DNA of 49,183 nt from NCBI GenBank assembly GCA_017536405.1, contig JAFXHL010000031.1:1-49183 (forward strand), read 5' to 3'. Both the position numbers and the translations under genes were made by a program. This DNA is from Oscillospiraceae bacterium. Its GTDB lineage: Bacteria; Bacillota; Clostridia; Oscillospirales; Ruminococcaceae. Positions 30,503 to 39,094 of this stretch are shown here, one piece after another; position 1 is the stretch's first letter; each line of letters opens with the position of its first letter. The notes beneath the pieces were generated by a model that was not told the DNA's origin, did not search any database, and worked only from the letters and a program-made list of their open reading frames with translations.

Positions 30503-31822
30503 ATGACAACACCCATCGTTGATTTTCTTTATTCTTACGAAAAAAATATCTCTTTAAGACTTCATATGCCCGGCCATAAGGGAAGATTTTCTATCAACCC
30601 TCTCGCAGATTGTCACCTTATGGATATAACTGAAGTAAAGGGCGCAGACAGCCTTTATGAAGCAGAAGGGATTATTGCCGAAAGTGAAAGAAACGCTGCA
30701 GAGGTTTTCTCTGTTAAACACACTTTCTATTCCGCAGGGGGTTCAACTCTCGGAATACAGACAATGCTCACAGCGGTTGTCGGTGAAAAGGGAAAAATAA
30801 TAGCCGCAAGAAATGCCCATCGTGCATTTGTGAATACCTGCGCGCTTATCGATGCCGATGTTATCTGGGTAACGGGTGAAAATGCCGATGTTATTTCATC
30901 TTCTGTTACTCCTGCGGATATCGAAAAAGCTCTTTCGAAAGAAAAAGACGCAGATGCCGTTTATATAACCTCTCCCGATTATTACGGAAGAATTGCCGAT
31001 ATAAAGGGGATTTCAGAGGCTTGTAAAAAATATGGTGTTCCGCTTATCGTCGATAACGCACACGGCTCACATCTTGCATTTACCTATGGAAATCTTCATC
31101 CGATAGCGCTGGGCGCTGATATATGCTGTGATTCGGCGCATAAGACCCTGCCTGTTCTTACAGGGGGAGGGTATATCCACACAAACAGCGATAAATATGC
31201 TTCTTTAATAAAAGAAAAACAGTCTTTATATGGCTCTTCAAGCCCTTCATATCTTATTTTGGCGTCGCTTGATTTCTGTAATTTCACACTTCACGAAACA
31301 GGCATAAATCTTATGAAGATGCGGTCTGAAAATATGGAAAAACTCAAAAGCCGTCTTTCTCCCGTATGGAGCTTTATCGGTGACGATATTCTTCATCTGA
31401 CGGTTGAGGCTTATAAAGCAGGTCTTTCAGGATATGACCTTTCTGAAAGACTCCGTGAAAACGGAATTGAATGTGAATACTGTGATGAATATTATGTAAC
31501 ATTCCTCTTTTCGATTACAAGCGATGAAGAGGATTATGACGCACTTGCTGATGCTATGGAAAAAATAATTCAGCCTAAAATTCTTATAAGAAAAGACGAA
31601 ACACCCTTTGTTCTTCCCGAAAAAGCGATGAGGATAAGAGAAGCGACATTCTCTGAAAGCGAAAAAATCCCCGTTGATAATGCTAAGGGGAGAATATGCG
31701 CACACAACATAACCCATTGCCCGCCCTGTATCCCCATAGTTGTCGCAGGGGAGATTATAGATGAAAATTCCATTAATATTTTAAAAAGGTATAGCATTTG
31801 TGAGATAAATGTGGTAAAATAA
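30503..31822 (+). CDS. Orn/Lys/Arg decarboxylase-like PLP enzyme (YaaO type)
   Basis: A 439-aa fold-type I PLP enzyme of the basic amino acid decarboxylase family that makes polyamines. The opening LRLHMPGHKG, the cofactor block FYSAGGSTLGIQTM, VDNAHGSHLAF and the PLP lysine in DSAHKTLPVLTGGG are present. It lacks the N-terminal receiver-like wing domain of E. coli-type enzymes, as expected for the short Firmicutes YaaO/SpeA form. The next genes are darA, holB and ricT, matching the Bacillus order yaaO-tmk-yaaQ-holB-yaaT but without tmk. Substrate (Arg, Lys or Orn) is not decided by the sequence. Confidence 0.88.
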   Translation: MTTPIVDFLYSYEKNISLRLHMPGHKGRFSINPLADCHLMDITEVKGADSLYEAEGIIAESERNAAEVFSVKHTFYSAGGSTLGIQTMLTAVVGEKGKIIAARNAHRAFVNTCALIDADVIWVTGENADVISSSVTPADIEKALSKEKDADAVYITSPDYYGRIADIKGISEACKKYGVPLIVDNAHGSHLAFTYGNLHPIALGADICCDSAHKTLPVLTGGGYIHTNSDKYASLIKEKQSLYGSSSPSYLILASLDFCNFTLHETGINLMKMRSENMEKLKSRLSPVWSFIGDDILHLTVEAYKAGLSGYDLSERLRENGIECEYCDEYYVTFLFSITSDEEDYDALADAMEKIIQPKILIRKDETPFVLPEKAMRIREATFSESEKIPVDNAKGRICAHNITHCPPCIPIVVAGEIIDENSINILKRYSICEINVVK

Positions 31823-31868
31823 AATGTAACGGAAATTTTTTCGGATTTTTGCAATAAGGGGCGGTATA

Positions 31869-32195
31869 ATGAAACTTATATATGCCATTGTCAGTAATAA
31901 CGACACCAAAAGCGTCGGAACAGCGCTTATAAACGCAGGATATTATGCTACAAAGCTTGCGTCGACAGGCGGATTTCTCTCTTCGGGGAGTACAACTTTC
32001 CTTATAGGCGTTGAAGATGAAAAGGTTGACAGCGTTATCGCGATAATTTCAGAAAAAAGCCGTAGAAGAAAACAGTTTGTTCCGTTTGTGAATTCGTCTT
32101 TCGGCGGGGGCGCTATGCCATCTCCTCCGATTGAGGTTTCTGTCGGCGGTGCAACGATTTTCGTAACCGATGTTGAAAGGTATGAAAAGGTTTAG
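31869..32195 (+). CDS. darA: c-di-AMP-binding PII-like protein DarA (YaaQ/PstA)
   Basis: A 108-aa trimeric signal protein that binds cyclic di-AMP. The family blocks are intact: MKLIYAIVSNND, GYYATKLASTGGFLSSGSTTFLIGVEDEKVD (the binding loop with STGGFL and the T-loop base) and VGGATIFVTDVE at the end. Length and neighbourhood (before holB and ricT) match Bacillus yaaQ. Its partners are not known from this window. GGGGCGG provides a modest ribosome site. Its stop is 1 nt from the holB start. Confidence 0.94.
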   Translation: MKLIYAIVSNNDTKSVGTALINAGYYATKLASTGGFLSSGSTTFLIGVEDEKVDSVIAIISEKSRRRKQFVPFVNSSFGGGAMPSPPIEVSVGGATIFVTDVERYEKV

Positions 32196-32196
32196 T

Positions 32197-33123
32197 ATGG
32201 AAAGAATATACGGCAACGAAGATATTTTGTCATCTATAGATGCAATGTTTTCTTCGGAAAGAATACCTCATTCCTTTCTCATTTTCGGAGAAAAGGGGCT
32301 TGGCAAGAAAAAAATTGCCGATTATATCGCATCAAGGCTTGTTGAAAGTGAAAGGGTGCATGCTCATCCCGATGTAATTTATGCCGAACACGAAGGCAAA
32401 TTGCAGGGATTTAAGGCAGACCATGTCCGTCATCTTATGGCGGATGCGTTCATCACTCCAAACGATGCCGAAAGAAAGGTTTATATCTTTACCGATTGCG
32501 ATAATATGTCGTCTGTTTCACAGAACGCTCTTTTAAAAGTTGTTGAAGAACCACCACAGTTCTCTTATTTTATTTTTACTGTTTCTTCAAAGGATCTGAT
32601 GCTTTCTACAATCCTTTCAAGAGTGGTTTCAATAGGTGCAACAGAATGTACGGAAGAAGACACAATAAAAGCGCTCACAGAAAAAGGCTTTTCAGAAGAA
32701 GATATCAGATCAGCGGTTTCTGCATTTCACGGAAACATAGGAAAATGCGAAAGCTATATCGCTGATGAGAAAATAAGGACGAGAATAGAAATAATAAAGA
32801 ATATAGCGGATTCTATCGCGGAATGGAACGAATATAATACCCTTAAATTCCTCTCTGCAATAGAAGGTGAACGCTCGGATATAAAAGAATCTCTTTATGC
32901 ACTCGCAAAGATAATGAGAGACGCCTCTGTTTCTCGTTTCAGCGGAAGATATATCAGTTGCTACCCTGAGGGTGCTAAAAAAATATCCGAAAAAATATCA
33001 TCGAAAAAAATCGAGGGGATTTATCTTATCATAACCGAATCGATAAAAAAACTCGATACCAATGTTTCCGCAGGGACAGAGCTTGCATCCCTCTGCGGAC
33101 AGATATATAATCTTTATCTTTAA
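32197..33123 (+). CDS. holB: DNA polymerase III delta-prime subunit
   Basis: A 308-aa clamp-loader subunit with an AAA+ fold. Features are the YGNEDILSSIDAMFSSERIPHSFLIFG opening, a P-loop GEKGLGKKKIA, an ALLKVVEEPP sensor block with FIFTVSS, and LSTILSRVVSIG. The zinc-binding cysteines seen in some delta-prime proteins are not obvious. Start: ATG 32197 lies 1 nt after the darA stop with AAAAGG upstream; an earlier TTG inside darA would add nine residues without a ribosome site. Translational coupling to darA is likely. Position upstream of ricT is conserved in Firmicutes. Confidence 0.9.
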   Translation: MERIYGNEDILSSIDAMFSSERIPHSFLIFGEKGLGKKKIADYIASRLVESERVHAHPDVIYAEHEGKLQGFKADHVRHLMADAFITPNDAERKVYIFTDCDNMSSVSQNALLKVVEEPPQFSYFIFTVSSKDLMLSTILSRVVSIGATECTEEDTIKALTEKGFSEEDIRSAVSAFHGNIGKCESYIADEKIRTRIEIIKNIADSIAEWNEYNTLKFLSAIEGERSDIKESLYALAKIMRDASVSRFSGRYISCYPEGAKKISEKISSKKIEGIYLIITESIKKLDTNVSAGTELASLCGQIYNLYL

Positions 33124-33134
33124 GGAGTATCAGG

Positions 33135-33998
33135 ATGGCTGAAATTATAGGAGTCAGATTTAAAAGTGTCGGGAAGATTTATTATTTCGCACCCGGCAAT
33201 GAAAAGGTAGAAAACGGTCAGAAGGTTATTGTTGAAACCGCAAGGGGAGTTGAATGCGGAACAGTTGTTGTTTCAAACAGAGAAGTCCCTGATAGCGAAC
33301 TTTCAGCGCCCTTAAAACCCGTTATCAGAATAGCGACAGAGAAAGACCTTGAAACCGTAAAAGAAAACAAGAAGAAGGAAGAAGAGGCTTTCAAGATATG
33401 CGAAGAAAAAATCGCAAAGCATAAACTCGATATGAAACTCGTTGATGTTGAATGCACATTCGACAACAACAAACTTCTCTTCTATTTCACAGCAGAAAAC
33501 AGAGTCGATTTCCGCGAACTTGTAAAGGACCTTGCTTCTGTTTTCAGAACAAGAATAGAACTCCGTCAGATAGGCGTCCGTGATGAAGCGAAAATGCTTG
33601 GCGGACTTGGTATCTGCGGAAGACCATTCTGTTGCAACGGCTTTTTAGGAGAATTCCAGCCCGTTTCTATAAAAATGGCTAAGGAACAGGGGCTTTCACT
33701 TAACCCTACAAAGATTTCAGGAACTTGTAGCAGACTTATGTGTTGCCTTAAATACGAACAGGAAAGTTATGAAGATTTAATCAGAACAACTCCTAAGGTG
33801 AATGCATATGTCAGCACACCGAGCGGAAACGGATTTGTTGAAGAAGTAAACCTCATAACAGGAAAACTCAAGGTAAAGCCCGAAAATTCAGATGGTGCAT
33901 CATTCATCATTCATAAGAGCGAAGTTTCAATCATCAAGGATGGTGAGGCAAACAAGTTAAGTAAAGATGAGATCAAAGCACTTAAAGGCTTGGAATAA
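33135..33998 (+). CDS. ricT: RicT (YaaT), PSP1-domain regulator of RNase Y
   Basis: A 287-aa PSP1-domain protein. In Bacillus it forms the RicA-RicF-RicT complex that guides RNase Y mRNA processing and helps phosphorelay to Spo0A. The Fe-S ligating cysteines appear in LGICGRPFCCNGFLGEF and SGTCSRLMCCLKYEQE. The N-terminal VGVRFK-type start (IIGVRFKSVGKIYYF) and the NRVDFRELVKDLA block are typical. AAGGAG precedes the ATG, 11 nt after holB. It ends the cluster; a hairpin and terminator follow. Confidence 0.94.
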   Translation: MAEIIGVRFKSVGKIYYFAPGNEKVENGQKVIVETARGVECGTVVVSNREVPDSELSAPLKPVIRIATEKDLETVKENKKKEEEAFKICEEKIAKHKLDMKLVDVECTFDNNKLLFYFTAENRVDFRELVKDLASVFRTRIELRQIGVRDEAKMLGGLGICGRPFCCNGFLGEFQPVSIKMAKEQGLSLNPTKISGTCSRLMCCLKYEQESYEDLIRTTPKVNAYVSTPSGNGFVEEVNLITGKLKVKPENSDGASFIIHKSEVSIIKDGEANKLSKDEIKALKGLE

Positions 33999-34034
33999 AA
34001 TAAAAACAAAAAATCTCACACTTTTTACTGTGTC

Positions 34035-34073
34035 AGTTCCCCTTGTAGTACAGCAGTACAACTTCGGGGAACT
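34035..34073 (+). other. stable hairpin downstream of ricT
   Basis: An outer 8-bp stem AGTTCCCC/GGGGAACT (34035-34042/34066-34073), an inner 5-bp stem TTGTA/TACAA (34043-34047/34057-34061) and a CTTC bulge. There is no T run, so it is more likely an mRNA 3' structure than a terminator. Confidence 0.6.
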
Positions 34074-34112
34074 TTCTTGTAAAAAGATGCAATCTTTTTC
34101 GTTTGACATAAT

Positions 34113-34140
34113 AAAACCACCCACAACTGTGGGTGGTTTT
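34113..34140. terminator. bidirectional terminator between ricT and acyl-AMP ligase
   Basis: A 13-bp perfect stem (34113-34125 with 34128-34140) with a minimal loop, and A and T tracts on the two sides, between converging genes. Confidence 0.9.
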
Positions 34141-34146
34141 TGTGTT

Positions 34147-35781
34147 TTAATTCTTAATCTGTTTTGAAACAAGGCTTTCACCGCAATAAATCTGGCGAAG
34201 CTTTGGTTTTTCGATTTTACCTGTGGGATTTCTGGGAACTTCCGCGAAGATGATCTTGTGAGGTCTTTTGTATCGGGGAAGTTTCTGACAGAATGCGTTT
34301 ATATCGTCTTCTGTGCAGGCTGAATTTTCTTTGAGCGAAATAATAGCGGTTGCGATTTCACCGAGTCGTTTGTCGGGAAGACCGATAACAGCAACATCCT
34401 TTATATCGGGATGACTGCGTAAGAAATCTTCAATCTGAACGGGGTAGAGGTTTTCACCACCACTGATGATAACGTCTTTCTTTCTGTCAACGAGATATAT
34501 AAATCCGTCTTCATCCTGCTCTGCCATATCTCCTGTGAAAAGCCAGCCGTCCTTTAATGTTTCGGCAGTTGCCTTTTCATCACGATAATAGCATTTCATA
34601 ACGCCGGGGCCTTTTACGCAGAGTTCACCCACTCCGCCCTTTTCGACGATTTCGCCGTTTTCGTCAACTATCTTTACTTCCCATCCGTATCCCGGAACAC
34701 CGATAGCGCCGACTTTATGTATGTTTTCAACACCAAGATGAACACATCCGGGGCCTATTGATTCAGAAAGACCATAGTTTGTGTCATAAGAATGGTCGGG
34801 GAACTGCTTTTTCCATCTTGCTATAAGTGAGGGAGGAACGGGCTGTGCGCCTATATGCATAAGTCTCCACTGTGAAAGTCTGTAATTGTCAGCATTTACA
34901 TCGCCTCTGTCGATAGCGTCTAAAATATCCTGCGCCCAGGGAACCAAAAGCCATACTATTGTGCAGAGTTCGTCTGAAACTGTCTGTAAAATTGTTTTAG
35001 GACTTACACCCTTTAAGATTACTGCCTTTGAACCTGAATACAAACTTCCGAACCAGTGCATTTTAGCACCTGTATGGTAAAGGGGAGGAATACAGAGGAA
35101 AACATCATCCTTTGTCTGACTGTGATGTTTCTGTTCAACGGTTGCAGAATGCATAAGGCTTCTGTGGTCGTGAAGAATAGCCTTGGGGAAACCTGTTGTT
35201 CCCGATGAGAAATAGATAGCAGCGTCATCTTCGTCTGTAAGTTTTATATCAGGCTTTTCACCCGAACAGTTGCATACAAGGCTGTCATAATGTTCCGCGA
35301 AAGAGGGGCAACCTTCACCGACATAGAAAAGAAGTCTGTTTTTGCTGATTTCTTCGGCAATTTCTTCAACTCTTCCTATGAATTCAGGGCCGAACATGAG
35401 AATGTCAACTTCGGCAAGGTCAAGACAGTATTTTATTTCGTCTGATGTGTATCTGAAATTAAGGGGAACAGCGAGTGCACCTGTTTTTAAGATTCCGAAA
35501 TAGATAGGTAACCATTCAAGGCAGTTCATTAAAAGAATACCGACTTTATCGCCTTTTTTAACCCCTCTCTGTAAAAGCAGGTTAGCAAAACGGTTTGCCT
35601 TTTCATCGAAAACTTTCCATGTGATTTCTCTTCTGTAATGAGAAATAGGGTCTGTTTCGATAAGTTCGTATTCTTTCCATGTAATTCTTCTTTTTTCCTT
35701 GATTTCAGGGTTTACTTCAACGAGTGCAACATCGCTTCCGAAATCTGAGGCGTTTCTTTCAAGTAATTCTGTAATAGGCAT
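34147..35781 (-). CDS. acyl-CoA synthetase / AMP-dependent ligase (ANL superfamily)
   Basis: A 544-aa adenylating enzyme. The phosphate-binding A3 loop AIYFSSGTTGFPKAILHDH, A5-type NYGLSES, the GWLFTGDMAEQDEDGFIYLVDRKKDVI core, and the C-terminal hinge and lysine block PTGKIEKPKLR are all intact, so it should form acyl-adenylates and probably acyl-CoA. GELCVKGPGVMKCYYRDEKAT is typical of fatty-acid and aryl-acid ligases. Substrate is unknown. AGAGGAT precedes the ATG and the gene is monocistronic. A second, fused ligase of this superfamily begins at 47791. Confidence 0.9.
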   Translation of the reverse strand: MPITELLERNASDFGSDVALVEVNPEIKEKRRITWKEYELIETDPISHYRREITWKVFDEKANRFANLLLQRGVKKGDKVGILLMNCLEWLPIYFGILKTGALAVPLNFRYTSDEIKYCLDLAEVDILMFGPEFIGRVEEIAEEISKNRLLFYVGEGCPSFAEHYDSLVCNCSGEKPDIKLTDEDDAAIYFSSGTTGFPKAILHDHRSLMHSATVEQKHHSQTKDDVFLCIPPLYHTGAKMHWFGSLYSGSKAVILKGVSPKTILQTVSDELCTIVWLLVPWAQDILDAIDRGDVNADNYRLSQWRLMHIGAQPVPPSLIARWKKQFPDHSYDTNYGLSESIGPGCVHLGVENIHKVGAIGVPGYGWEVKIVDENGEIVEKGGVGELCVKGPGVMKCYYRDEKATAETLKDGWLFTGDMAEQDEDGFIYLVDRKKDVIISGGENLYPVQIEDFLRSHPDIKDVAVIGLPDKRLGEIATAIISLKENSACTEDDINAFCQKLPRYKRPHKIIFAEVPRNPTGKIEKPKLRQIYCGESLVSKQIKN

Positions 35782-35932
35782 TTTAAAAATCCTCTCATCT
35801 ATATTTTAAAACATAAAAACTTTTATGCGTTAAATCATACAAGTGATATTATACCACATTCCGACAAAAAAGTAAAGAGTAAAAAGAATATTTATAAGTG
35901 GGAAAATTTCTTCTCACAGACTTTATCTCACC

Positions 35933-35961
35933 TTGACATTTAAGGTTTACTAATGTAAAAT
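35933..35961 (+). promoter_or_regulatory. promoter upstream of cwlD
   Basis: TTGACA (35933-35938), a 17-nt spacer and TAAAAT (35956-35961): a good vegetative promoter, leaving a ~78-nt leader. Confidence 0.75.
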
Positions 35962-35999
35962 TATCGGTATAGGAAAGTATATCTGCATTTATCTCTGAA

Positions 36000-36037
36000 A
36001 CTCCGCATAAATTGTTATAAAAAATATTTTGCGGAGT
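36000..36037 (+). promoter_or_regulatory. leader hairpin that sequesters the cwlD ribosome binding site
   Basis: ACTCCGCA (36000-36007) pairs with TGCGGAGT (36030-36037). The right arm contains the GGAGTG Shine-Dalgarno of the ATG at 36046, so folding would hide it. A T run follows, so premature termination is a second possible effect. Confidence 0.55.
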
Positions 36038-36045
36038 GATTTTTT

Positions 36046-36777
36046 ATGAAGAAAAAGAAGATAAACGGCTACACAAAACCCATATGTATTATGATGTCTC
36101 TTGTGCTTTGTTATACCGCTGCATACTATGCCGTAAACAGCATTGAAATGACAGTTCCGACATCACTTACATATCCCGATGAAGAACTTTATATCGTTCT
36201 TGACGCAGGTCACGGCGGAATGGACGGCGGATGTTCGACAGCCGACGGCGTTCCCGAAAAGGGGATAAACCTTAACATCGCAAAAGAGGTTGCAAAGCTT
36301 TTAGAACTTCAGGGATATAATGTCATTCTCACAAGAGAAACCGACACATCCATCCACGATAAAGGTGTTGAAGGAATAAGGGCACAGAAAGAATCCGATA
36401 TGGAAAACCGCCTTGATATCTTCAATGAACATAATAATGCAATATGCGTTTCCATTCATCAGAATAATTTTACCGACCCGTATTACAGCGGTGCGCAGAT
36501 GTTCTATTCAGAGAATAATCCCGAAAGCGAAACTTTGGCCCGAATTATGCAGGAGAATTTTGTCAGGAATATTCAACCCGATAATTCGCGTGAAATAAAA
36601 CTATGCGGAAAAGAACTATATCTCTGCTATTTTTCTGAAAACCCGACTGTTATGGTTGAATGTGGATTTTTATCAAATCCCGATGAGGCTGAAAAACTTA
36701 AAAACCCGATGTATCAGAAAGAGGTTGCTTTCACGATATTTTCAGGGATAAATGAATTTATTGAAAAACGAGGATAA
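36046..36777 (+). CDS. cwlD: N-acetylmuramoyl-L-alanine amidase, CwlD type
   Basis: A 243-aa zinc amidase (Amidase_3). A basic start and one membrane span or signal (about 11-32) are followed by the catalytic domain: DAGHGGMDGG with the zinc ligand H56, E71 in PEKGIN, H138 in SIHQNN, and the catalytic Glu E204 in MVECGFLSNPDEAEKL. Size and minimal domain content match CwlD, which with PdaA forms muramic-delta-lactam in the spore cortex. The 5-nt gap to radA implies one transcript. Assignment to cwlD rather than another small amidase is by length and sporulating context. Confidence 0.85.
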   Translation: MKKKKINGYTKPICIMMSLVLCYTAAYYAVNSIEMTVPTSLTYPDEELYIVLDAGHGGMDGGCSTADGVPEKGINLNIAKEVAKLLELQGYNVILTRETDTSIHDKGVEGIRAQKESDMENRLDIFNEHNNAICVSIHQNNFTDPYYSGAQMFYSENNPESETLARIMQENFVRNIQPDNSREIKLCGKELYLCYFSENPTVMVECGFLSNPDEAEKLKNPMYQKEVAFTIFSGINEFIEKRG

Positions 36778-36782
36778 TAAAA

Positions 36783-38147
36783 ATGTCAGGAAAAAACAAA
36801 ACTGTTTTTATGTGTAGTGAATGTGGATATGAAAGCTCGAAATGGAACGGAAAATGTCCTGCCTGCAACGGCTGGAACACATTTGAAGAAATAACTCTTA
36901 AACAGACAGTGAAATCGGGCGCGAGAAAACCCGTTTCTGTTGCCGAAAAGATAGAAGAACTTTCTGAAATCGACATTGAAGGCGACATCAGATACCCCAC
37001 AGGCAGTAAAGAACTTGACAGAGTTTTAGGCGGAGGACTTGTAAAGGGAAGTCTTGTCCTTTTAGGAGGAGAACCAGGCATAGGAAAATCAACCCTTCTT
37101 TTACAGATATGTCAGTATTTCGGCGATGACCACACAATCCTTTATGTATCGGGAGAAGAAAGTGTAAGACAGATAAAGATAAGGGCACAGAGACTCGGTG
37201 TAAACACAGAAAACCTCTATCTTTTGTCGGTTACCGACGCCGAGGCTGTAAGCGATACAATTTCTGCCGAAAAGCCCGAAATAGTTATTATCGACTCTAT
37301 TCAGACAATGGCAATTTCTTCTCTGCCCTCAAGCCCGGGAAGTATCACTCAGGTAAGAGAATGCACAAATCTTTTTATGCATACTGCGAAAGAAGAAGAA
37401 ATCCCCATAATCATAGTGGGTCATGTAAATAAAGACGGCGCAATAGCAGGCCCTAAGGTTATGGAACATATAGTAGACGCCGTTCTTCATTTTGAGGGTG
37501 ACCGTAATCTTTCTTATCGTATACTCAGAGCGGTTAAAAACCGTTATGGCTCGACAAATGAAATAGGCGTCTTTGAAATGAAGGATACGGGACTCAGTGA
37601 GGTTGAAAATCCGTCAGAAATGCTTTTATCGGGAAGACCTTTAGATGTTTCAGGAACCTGCGTTGCCTGCGTTATGGAAGGCTCACGCCCCGTTCTTGCC
37701 GAAGTTCAGGCGCTTTCTGTAAAAAGCGGGTTGTCATCACCAAGAAGAACAGCAACAGGCTTTGATTTTTCAAGACTCTCGATTATCCTTGCAGTTCTTG
37801 AAAAAAGAGCAGGTCTTTTCTTCGGAACTTTAGATGTATTTATAAATGTAGTAGGTGGGCTTCGCCTTGACGAACCCTCAGCAGACCTTCCCGTTGCGCT
37901 CGCTCTCTATTCGGGAATAATAGATAAACCGCTCGATAATTCGCTTATTGCAATAGGAGAAATAGGTCTTGGTGGAGAGATAAGAAGCGTATCCCATATC
38001 GACCAGCGTATCGCCGAAGCGGAAAGACTCGGTTTTACAAAATGCATCATTCCTGAAAGTTCTGAAAAGAATGTAGAAAAGGGAAAACATAAGATAGAAA
38101 TCATAGCCGTTTCGGATTTAAAACAGGCTTTTGAAAAAATAGTATAA
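36783..38147 (+). CDS. radA: DNA repair protein RadA (Sms)
   Basis: A 454-aa RecA-like helicase/branch-migration factor. The N-terminal zinc finger C11-x2-C14 and C25-x2-C28 is followed by RecA-like ATPase motifs (LLGGEPGIGKSTL near 94-106, IVIIDSIQTM), the RadA-specific KNRYGSTNE and a C-terminal Lon-protease-like fold (GGLRLDEPSADLPVALALYSG) without a catalytic Ser-Lys pair. Length is typical. It is translated with cwlD, 5 nt apart, and followed by a terminator. No LexA box was found upstream of it here. Confidence 0.96.
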   Translation: MSGKNKTVFMCSECGYESSKWNGKCPACNGWNTFEEITLKQTVKSGARKPVSVAEKIEELSEIDIEGDIRYPTGSKELDRVLGGGLVKGSLVLLGGEPGIGKSTLLLQICQYFGDDHTILYVSGEESVRQIKIRAQRLGVNTENLYLLSVTDAEAVSDTISAEKPEIVIIDSIQTMAISSLPSSPGSITQVRECTNLFMHTAKEEEIPIIIVGHVNKDGAIAGPKVMEHIVDAVLHFEGDRNLSYRILRAVKNRYGSTNEIGVFEMKDTGLSEVENPSEMLLSGRPLDVSGTCVACVMEGSRPVLAEVQALSVKSGLSSPRRTATGFDFSRLSIILAVLEKRAGLFFGTLDVFINVVGGLRLDEPSADLPVALALYSGIIDKPLDNSLIAIGEIGLGGEIRSVSHIDQRIAEAERLGFTKCIIPESSEKNVEKGKHKIEIIAVSDLKQAFEKIV

Positions 38148-38152
38148 GTTTA

Positions 38153-38305
38153 TTAACACTCTTCGGGGGATTTCTCCGGAGAGTTGTTTTTTTCTTCAAA
38201 AAACCAGCAACTGTTGTTTCCGACATAGACAACAGACGGATTTTTTAGTGAACAGTATCCGTTTTCCTGATATCTGCAATTTTCCGAACAGCAAATAAAG
38301 TTCAA
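38153..38305 (-). CDS. 50-aa Cys-rich small protein
   Basis: A gene read directly. TTG start (38305) has AGAGGTG six bases upstream; the product begins NFICCSENCRYQENGYCSL and ends SPEKSPEEC. Five of its six cysteines lie in a C-C-x3-C-x7-C-x14-C pattern, followed by WFF. Short clostridial proteins with NC.YQ..G.C.L...... C.YF patterns exist and are often mis-annotated as hydroxymyristoyl-ACP dehydratase; this looks like one, from memory. It probably binds metal. It overlaps the radA terminator at its 3' end. Confidence 0.6.
   Translation of the reverse strand: MNFICCSENCRYQENGYCSLKNPSVVYVGNNSCWFFEEKNNSPEKSPEEC
38155..38193 (+). terminator. terminator of the cwlD-radA operon
   Basis: CTCTTC (38159-38164) pairs with GGAGAG (38178-38183), with further inner and outer pairs, followed by T7 at 38187-38193. 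The stem is imperfect. Confidence 0.65.
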
Positions 38306-38431
38306 TCAAAACACCTCTTTTCAAACTATCTTTTACAGAAAAACATAAAAATATTCTTATGAAAAAACTTATAATCAAAAAACAAGTGGTCAATAATATT
38401 TTGTGAAAATGTGTTTCAAAGGAGATTTTAT

Positions 38432-39076
38432 ATGAAAAAGACCATTGTTTTTTTATCGGCATTCATTCTCTCTGTGGGAGGCGCGATAGTTTCACCTGTT
38501 TTGTGGAAAAACTCTCTCCCCAGAGCAAATGTTACCGAAATAAAGAAGATAAACTATAAGGATTATGTTTCCGCCTCGGGAGAACTTTATGTAAAGGGCG
38601 ATAACGCCACAGTAACTGCACTCGTTTCCGAAAACAACATATATAAGGTAAAAGAAGGACAGAAAGCACTTATAACAGGAAACGCATTCCCCGATAATTC
38701 TTATGAAGCCGATGTTGTAAGCATATCGGGAACGGCTGTTAAAAGCGCTAACGGAGCGGTTTTTGTTCCTGTTGAAATAAAACTTTGTGAAACCGATGAA
38801 AATATCCGTTCAGGGTATAGTGTCAAGGCGAAAATTCTTTCCGATGACGAAAAGGAAATTTCTGTTCTTCCTTATGAAGTTATAAAAGCCGATGAAGACG
38901 GAAACGAGTTTGTGTATGTCTTAAGCAGCGGAGTTGCCGTAAGAAAAGATATTGAAACAGGTCTTGAAACAAAAGAGGGCGTTGAGATAACCGACGGAAT
39001 AGATGAAAATGACTGTATAATCTATGGCGATGACGAAATAGAAAACGGAAAATATATAGTTATCGGAGAAGAATAA
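38432..39076 (+). CDS. MacA/HlyD-like membrane fusion (adaptor) protein
   Basis: A ~214-aa protein. A signal anchor (MKKTIVFLSAFILSVGGAIVSPVLW) is followed by a reduced beta-barrel/lipoyl-type domain: VSASGELYVKGDNATVTALVSENNIYKVKEGQKALITGNAF, then the beta-barrel FVPVEIKL...VKAKIL and a C-terminal VLSSGVAVRKDIETG. It lacks the coiled-coil hairpin of Gram-negative adaptors, as expected without an outer membrane. AAAGGAG precedes the ATG. It is followed 18 nt later by a MacB-like permease, so it is likely the extracytoplasmic part of an export or signalling ABC system. Confidence 0.8.
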   Translation: MKKTIVFLSAFILSVGGAIVSPVLWKNSLPRANVTEIKKINYKDYVSASGELYVKGDNATVTALVSENNIYKVKEGQKALITGNAFPDNSYEADVVSISGTAVKSANGAVFVPVEIKLCETDENIRSGYSVKAKILSDDEKEISVLPYEVIKADEDGNEFVYVLSSGVAVRKDIETGLETKEGVEITDGIDENDCIIYGDDEIENGKYIVIGEE

Positions 39077-39094
39077 AAAGGGGGGACTTTCAGG

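Noticed and set aside
33967..34167. 66-aa frame after ricT
   Set aside because: It runs through a stable hairpin and a bidirectional terminator and has no ribosome site.
38196..38462. 88-aa frame on the minus strand upstream of the MacA-like gene
   Set aside because: It crosses the promoter region of the next gene and is the wrong frame; the AGAGGTG site points to the TTG at 38305 in a different frame.
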